Assembly (NCBI GenBank): GCA_002381945.1
Contig: DFXY01000065.1
Coordinates: 1-16,259 of the forward strand
From: Bacteriovoracaceae bacterium UBA4096
GTDB lineage: Bacteria > Bdellovibrionota > Bacteriovoracia > Bacteriovoracales > Bacteriovoracaceae
Reading direction: 5' to 3'
Length of the DNA: 16,259 bases
The notes below the pieces were generated by a model, which was not told the DNA's origin, made no database searches, and saw only the letters and a program-made list of their open reading frames with translations. This document shows, one piece after another, positions 14,938-16,259 of this stretch. The position numbers were made by a program, and so were the translations under genes. How positions within the stretch are numbered: position 1 is the first letter of the stretch; the number at the start of each line of letters is the position of its first letter.

Positions 14938-15666
14938 GATCAGAGACTTAAACCAGCTCCAAAGTTTTCTGACAAATCCAATCAGGATTCCAAGACTCAG
15001 TGAAAGAAAAGCATTGGCACCCAAAGCAGAAGTTGGTCCAATCGTTCCACAACTCAAAGGTTGAGACTCCGTCTTCTGTTCATAGGCCAAAGGAGAGATA
15101 TAACGAGTTAATTGGCGGTTTTCAGTTTGAGAGTGGGCCTCAACCATTCCACTGACATCGTCATTATGAAGACCTAAATAAGGATCCTGTAAGGTAGGTG
15201 CCATTACGGCCAACATATTATTTGAGTGATCTAGTCCCATAGTATGACCCAACTCATGGGTAATAGTGGTTTTCAAATTTTCTAAGTCACTATTCAGATA
15301 ATGTTCACCATTGATGACTATTTCTGTGCGGGCAAAATAAGGTCCATTGGTGTATCGGATAGCTACGGCCAGGACGGAATTAGGATCCATCTTTGTTTCA
15401 GCAGCAAAATTAGTGGACCATCTTATCATGTTACTTGATCCGGAAGCAGTCAGATCCCACAAAGTCAGACCCGTTTTTCTTTCCCACTCTTCAATGGATT
15501 CTTCCGCTAACTTGATAAGGACGTTTTTCCGAGAAGAGTTATCATCTTCAACAACAATATTGATAGGCAGCGTGGCCCAATAAAAGCCATTCAAAAAATC
15601 CTGCGTGAGATTATATCCCCAGGCCGGGGCAGTTATAATGAAGATTAAAAGCCATTTGATCCACAT
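14935..15666 (-). CDS. Matrixin-like secreted zinc metalloprotease with C-terminal membrane tail
   Basis: A 243-residue protein. The signal peptide (1-17, ending PAWG) is followed by a metzincin domain with the zinc motif HELGHTMGLDH (137-147): His137, Glu138, His141 and His147. A downstream Met-turn AVMAP has Met155. Upstream, the substrate-cleft strand (about 113-120, RTEIVING) is typical of matrixins (M10). Residues 206-235 form a tail: Cys206 in LSCGTIGP, a hydrophobic helix (about 217-231) and basic residues, resembling C-terminal sorting or anchoring tails. No cysteine-switch propeptide is seen between the signal peptide and the catalytic domain. It lies 27 bases after a small secreted NTR/TIMP-like gene and is likely to act outside the inner membrane, perhaps on prey or envelope proteins. 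Confidence 0.88.
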   Translation of the reverse strand: MWIKWLLIFIITAPAWGYNLTQDFLNGFYWATLPINIVVEDDNSSRKNVLIKLAEESIEEWERKTGLTLWDLTASGSSNMIRWSTNFAAETKMDPNSVLAVAIRYTNGPYFARTEIVINGEHYLNSDLENLKTTITHELGHTMGLDHSNNMLAVMAPTLQDPYLGLHNDDVSGMVEAHSQTENRQLTRYISPLAYEQKTESQPLSCGTIGPTSALGANAFLSLSLGILIGFVRKLWSWFKSLI

Positions 15667-15693
15667 GATTTTTCATCCTGAAAAATGTTCTTC

Positions 15694-16002
15694 TTAGATC
15701 TCTTCTATCCAACACAACTTCCCACTTCTAGTTAGCACGCGATAATCCTTATCCGCCTCAACCTTAAAAGGTCCGTTCTGAAGAATATCCACCAATACCT
15801 GATCACTGACTTCCCCTTTAACCGTCTGGAGGTTTTCAAAAACCACCTTGTTGGTTGAAAAGAAGCTCGTGGCCCCAACTGGTTCAATAATTTCTTTTAC
15901 TCTGCCTTCAAACTGATCAGGACAGTCTTTAGCTCCTGCTGTGACTGTCGACCAAGCCGGCTGAGTAAAACTAATTACCATCAACAGTAAAACGATTCTC
16001 AT
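15694..16002 (-). CDS. Small secreted protein with NTR/TIMP-like pattern
   Basis: A 102-residue exported protein. I start it at the ATG at 16002 because AGGGAG lies six bases upstream and a clean signal peptide follows (MRIVLLLMVISFTQPAWS, cleavage before TVTAG). An in-frame ATG at 16125 would place 41 odd residues before the signal. The mature chain has two Cys (KDCPDQ near residue 27 and GKLCWIEE near 98) and the order F-E-G-R-V-K-E-I, V-V-F-E-N-L-Q-T-V-K-G, D-Q-V-L-V-D-I and K-D-Y-R-V-L. This resembles the beta-barrel layout of NTR/TIMP-like domains. It lacks the N-terminal Cys that true TIMPs use to block zinc. The adjacent gene is a matrixin-like protease, so an inhibitor or chaperone role is attractive but unproven. 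Confidence 0.75.
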   Translation of the reverse strand: MRIVLLLMVISFTQPAWSTVTAGAKDCPDQFEGRVKEIIEPVGATSFFSTNKVVFENLQTVKGEVSDQVLVDILQNGPFKVEADKDYRVLTRSGKLCWIEEI

Positions 16003-16115
16003 GCCTGACTCCCTGGCACTAATTTTAAATTGCTCTCTCCTCTGCATCCTGCTTCGGAGCTGCCGCTGGCAGACGTCGCTCGGCACTCCTGTGCCTCCGC
16101 CTGCCGGCGTTTCAT
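15999..16115 (-). CDS. Possible 38-codon leader ORF
   Basis: An ORF beginning ATG AAA CGC CGG ends with a TGA that overlaps the ATG of the small secreted protein gene as ATGA, the arrangement typical of translational coupling. GGAGGA lies just ahead of its start, but the sigma-54 start site predicted near 16118 would leave almost no leader. The ORF runs through the GC-rich hairpin region, so its Arg/Ala/Ser-rich composition may simply reflect that DNA. I judge it less likely than not to be a real gene. Confidence 0.2.
   Translation of the reverse strand: MKRRQAEAQECRATSASGSSEAGCRGESNLKLVPGSQA
16044..16110 (-). repeat. GC-rich structured leader with competing hairpins
   Basis: About 73% GC (44 of 60 bases at 16051-16110) in an otherwise AT-rich region. 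Nested stems on the minus strand are GGCAC-AGGA-GTGCC (16095-16082) inside GGCAGGCG paired with CGTCTGCC (16105-16098 with 16075-16068, one G-U pair). A competing stem CTGCC-AGC-GGCAG (16072-16060) reuses the same CTGCC. It would lie in the transcript leader of the small secreted protein gene. It may be a dispersed palindromic repeat or an RNA regulator. Confidence 0.5.
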
Positions 16116-16128
16116 TGTCCTCCATAAT

Positions 16129-16144
16129 TGCACGGTTTATGCCA
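16129..16144 (-). promoter_or_regulatory. Sigma-54 (-24/-12) promoter for the long minus-strand gene run
   Basis: On the minus strand TGGCATAAACCGTGCA has the invariant GG and GC at exact spacing and matches TGGCA and TGCA fully. Deviations are T for C at base 6, A for G at base 7 and G for T at base 12. The predicted start is near 16118, about 116 bases before the ATG at 16002. It shares the TTGGCAT -24 box with the promoter at 2662-2677. Confidence 0.65.
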
Positions 16145-16223
16145 ATGCTGGAGAGAGGCTAAAATGTCTTAATTACTATCAGGACTGAATTGATCAGGGA
16201 CAAAAGGTAACTTGGGGAAATAA

Positions 16224-16249
16224 AAAGGGCACCACTTAGGGTGCCCTTT
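16224..16249 (-). terminator. Rho-independent terminator of a minus-strand gene beyond the window
   Basis: A perfect 10-bp stem AAAGGGCACC / GGTGCCCTTT has a six-base loop. Read on the minus strand it is followed by TTTTTATTT, the pattern of an intrinsic terminator. On the plus strand it is followed by GTCGTC, so it should work leftward only. It insulates the sigma-54 promoter at 16129-16144 from upstream transcription. Confidence 0.85.
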
Positions 16250-16259
16250 GTCGTCTAAC

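Noticed and set aside
16003..16125. Longer version of the small secreted protein starting at ATG 16125
   Set aside because: It would put 41 low-complexity residues before a clean signal peptide, and the predicted sigma-54 start (about 16118) lies downstream of that ATG. The ATG at 16002 has a good ribosome site.
16253..16259. GTCTAAC at the window edge, resembling an integron attC core
   Set aside because: Seven bases alone occur often by chance, no partner core or integrase is present and the adjacent stem is a plain terminator.

Overview
The window reads as chromosomal DNA from a low-GC (roughly 40%) Gram-negative bacterium. It is rich in secreted proteins and lipoproteins. It has a YejBE-type peptide importer, an HtrA protease, phosphatidylserine decarboxylase, a sigma-54 activator and many small exported proteins of unknown function. 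This mix fits Bdellovibrionota, most likely a Bacteriovorax/Peredibacter-like member of Bacteriovoracia. That placement rests on gene style rather than a marker gene, so confidence is moderate. No tRNA, rRNA, CRISPR array, insertion sequence or phage gene was seen.

Left part (1-1336): the C-terminal end of a PIG-L/LmbE-type deacetylase (+) runs tail to tail into nagB (-), overlapping it by 58 bp. The two suggest amino-sugar handling. The 132-bp gap before the next gene holds a sigma-70-type promoter for nagB and a cluster of TTCGGA palindromes.

Regulatory block (1337-5705, +): a complete response regulator of the NtrC class (receiver, AAA+ with GAFTGA, Fis-type helix-turn-helix) is followed three bases later by a well-formed sigma-54 promoter. 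Downstream come four closely spaced genes: two small putative DNA-binding proteins, a large lipoprotein with a calcium-loop-like motif, and an endonuclease/exonuclease/phosphatase-family enzyme. The simplest reading is that the activator drives this operon through sigma-54.

Envelope block (5695-7733): psd (-) and an htrA-like protease gene (+) are transcribed divergently from a 77-bp region with overlapping sigma-70 promoter elements. The Psd has Glu where the family normally has the Asp of its Asp-His-Ser triad.

Long minus-strand run (16002 down to 7719): ten co-oriented genes with gaps of 41 bp or less, possibly one operon. A second sigma-54 promoter (16129-16144) sits at its head, followed by a GC-rich leader able to form alternative hairpins. 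The order is: a small secreted NTR/TIMP-like protein, a matrixin-like secreted zinc protease with a C-terminal membrane tail, three genes coupled by ATGA overlaps (a degenerate receiver-like protein, a helical protein and a methyltransferase carrying a signal peptide), a secreted coiled-coil protein, a peptide-binding lipoprotein, YejB- and YejE-like permeases and a PLP aminotransferase. As a unit this could link extracellular or prey proteolysis to peptide import and amino-acid deamination. That functional story is inference. The transporter ATPase is not in the window.

The right edge (16145-16259) holds only a terminator for a minus-strand gene beyond the window.
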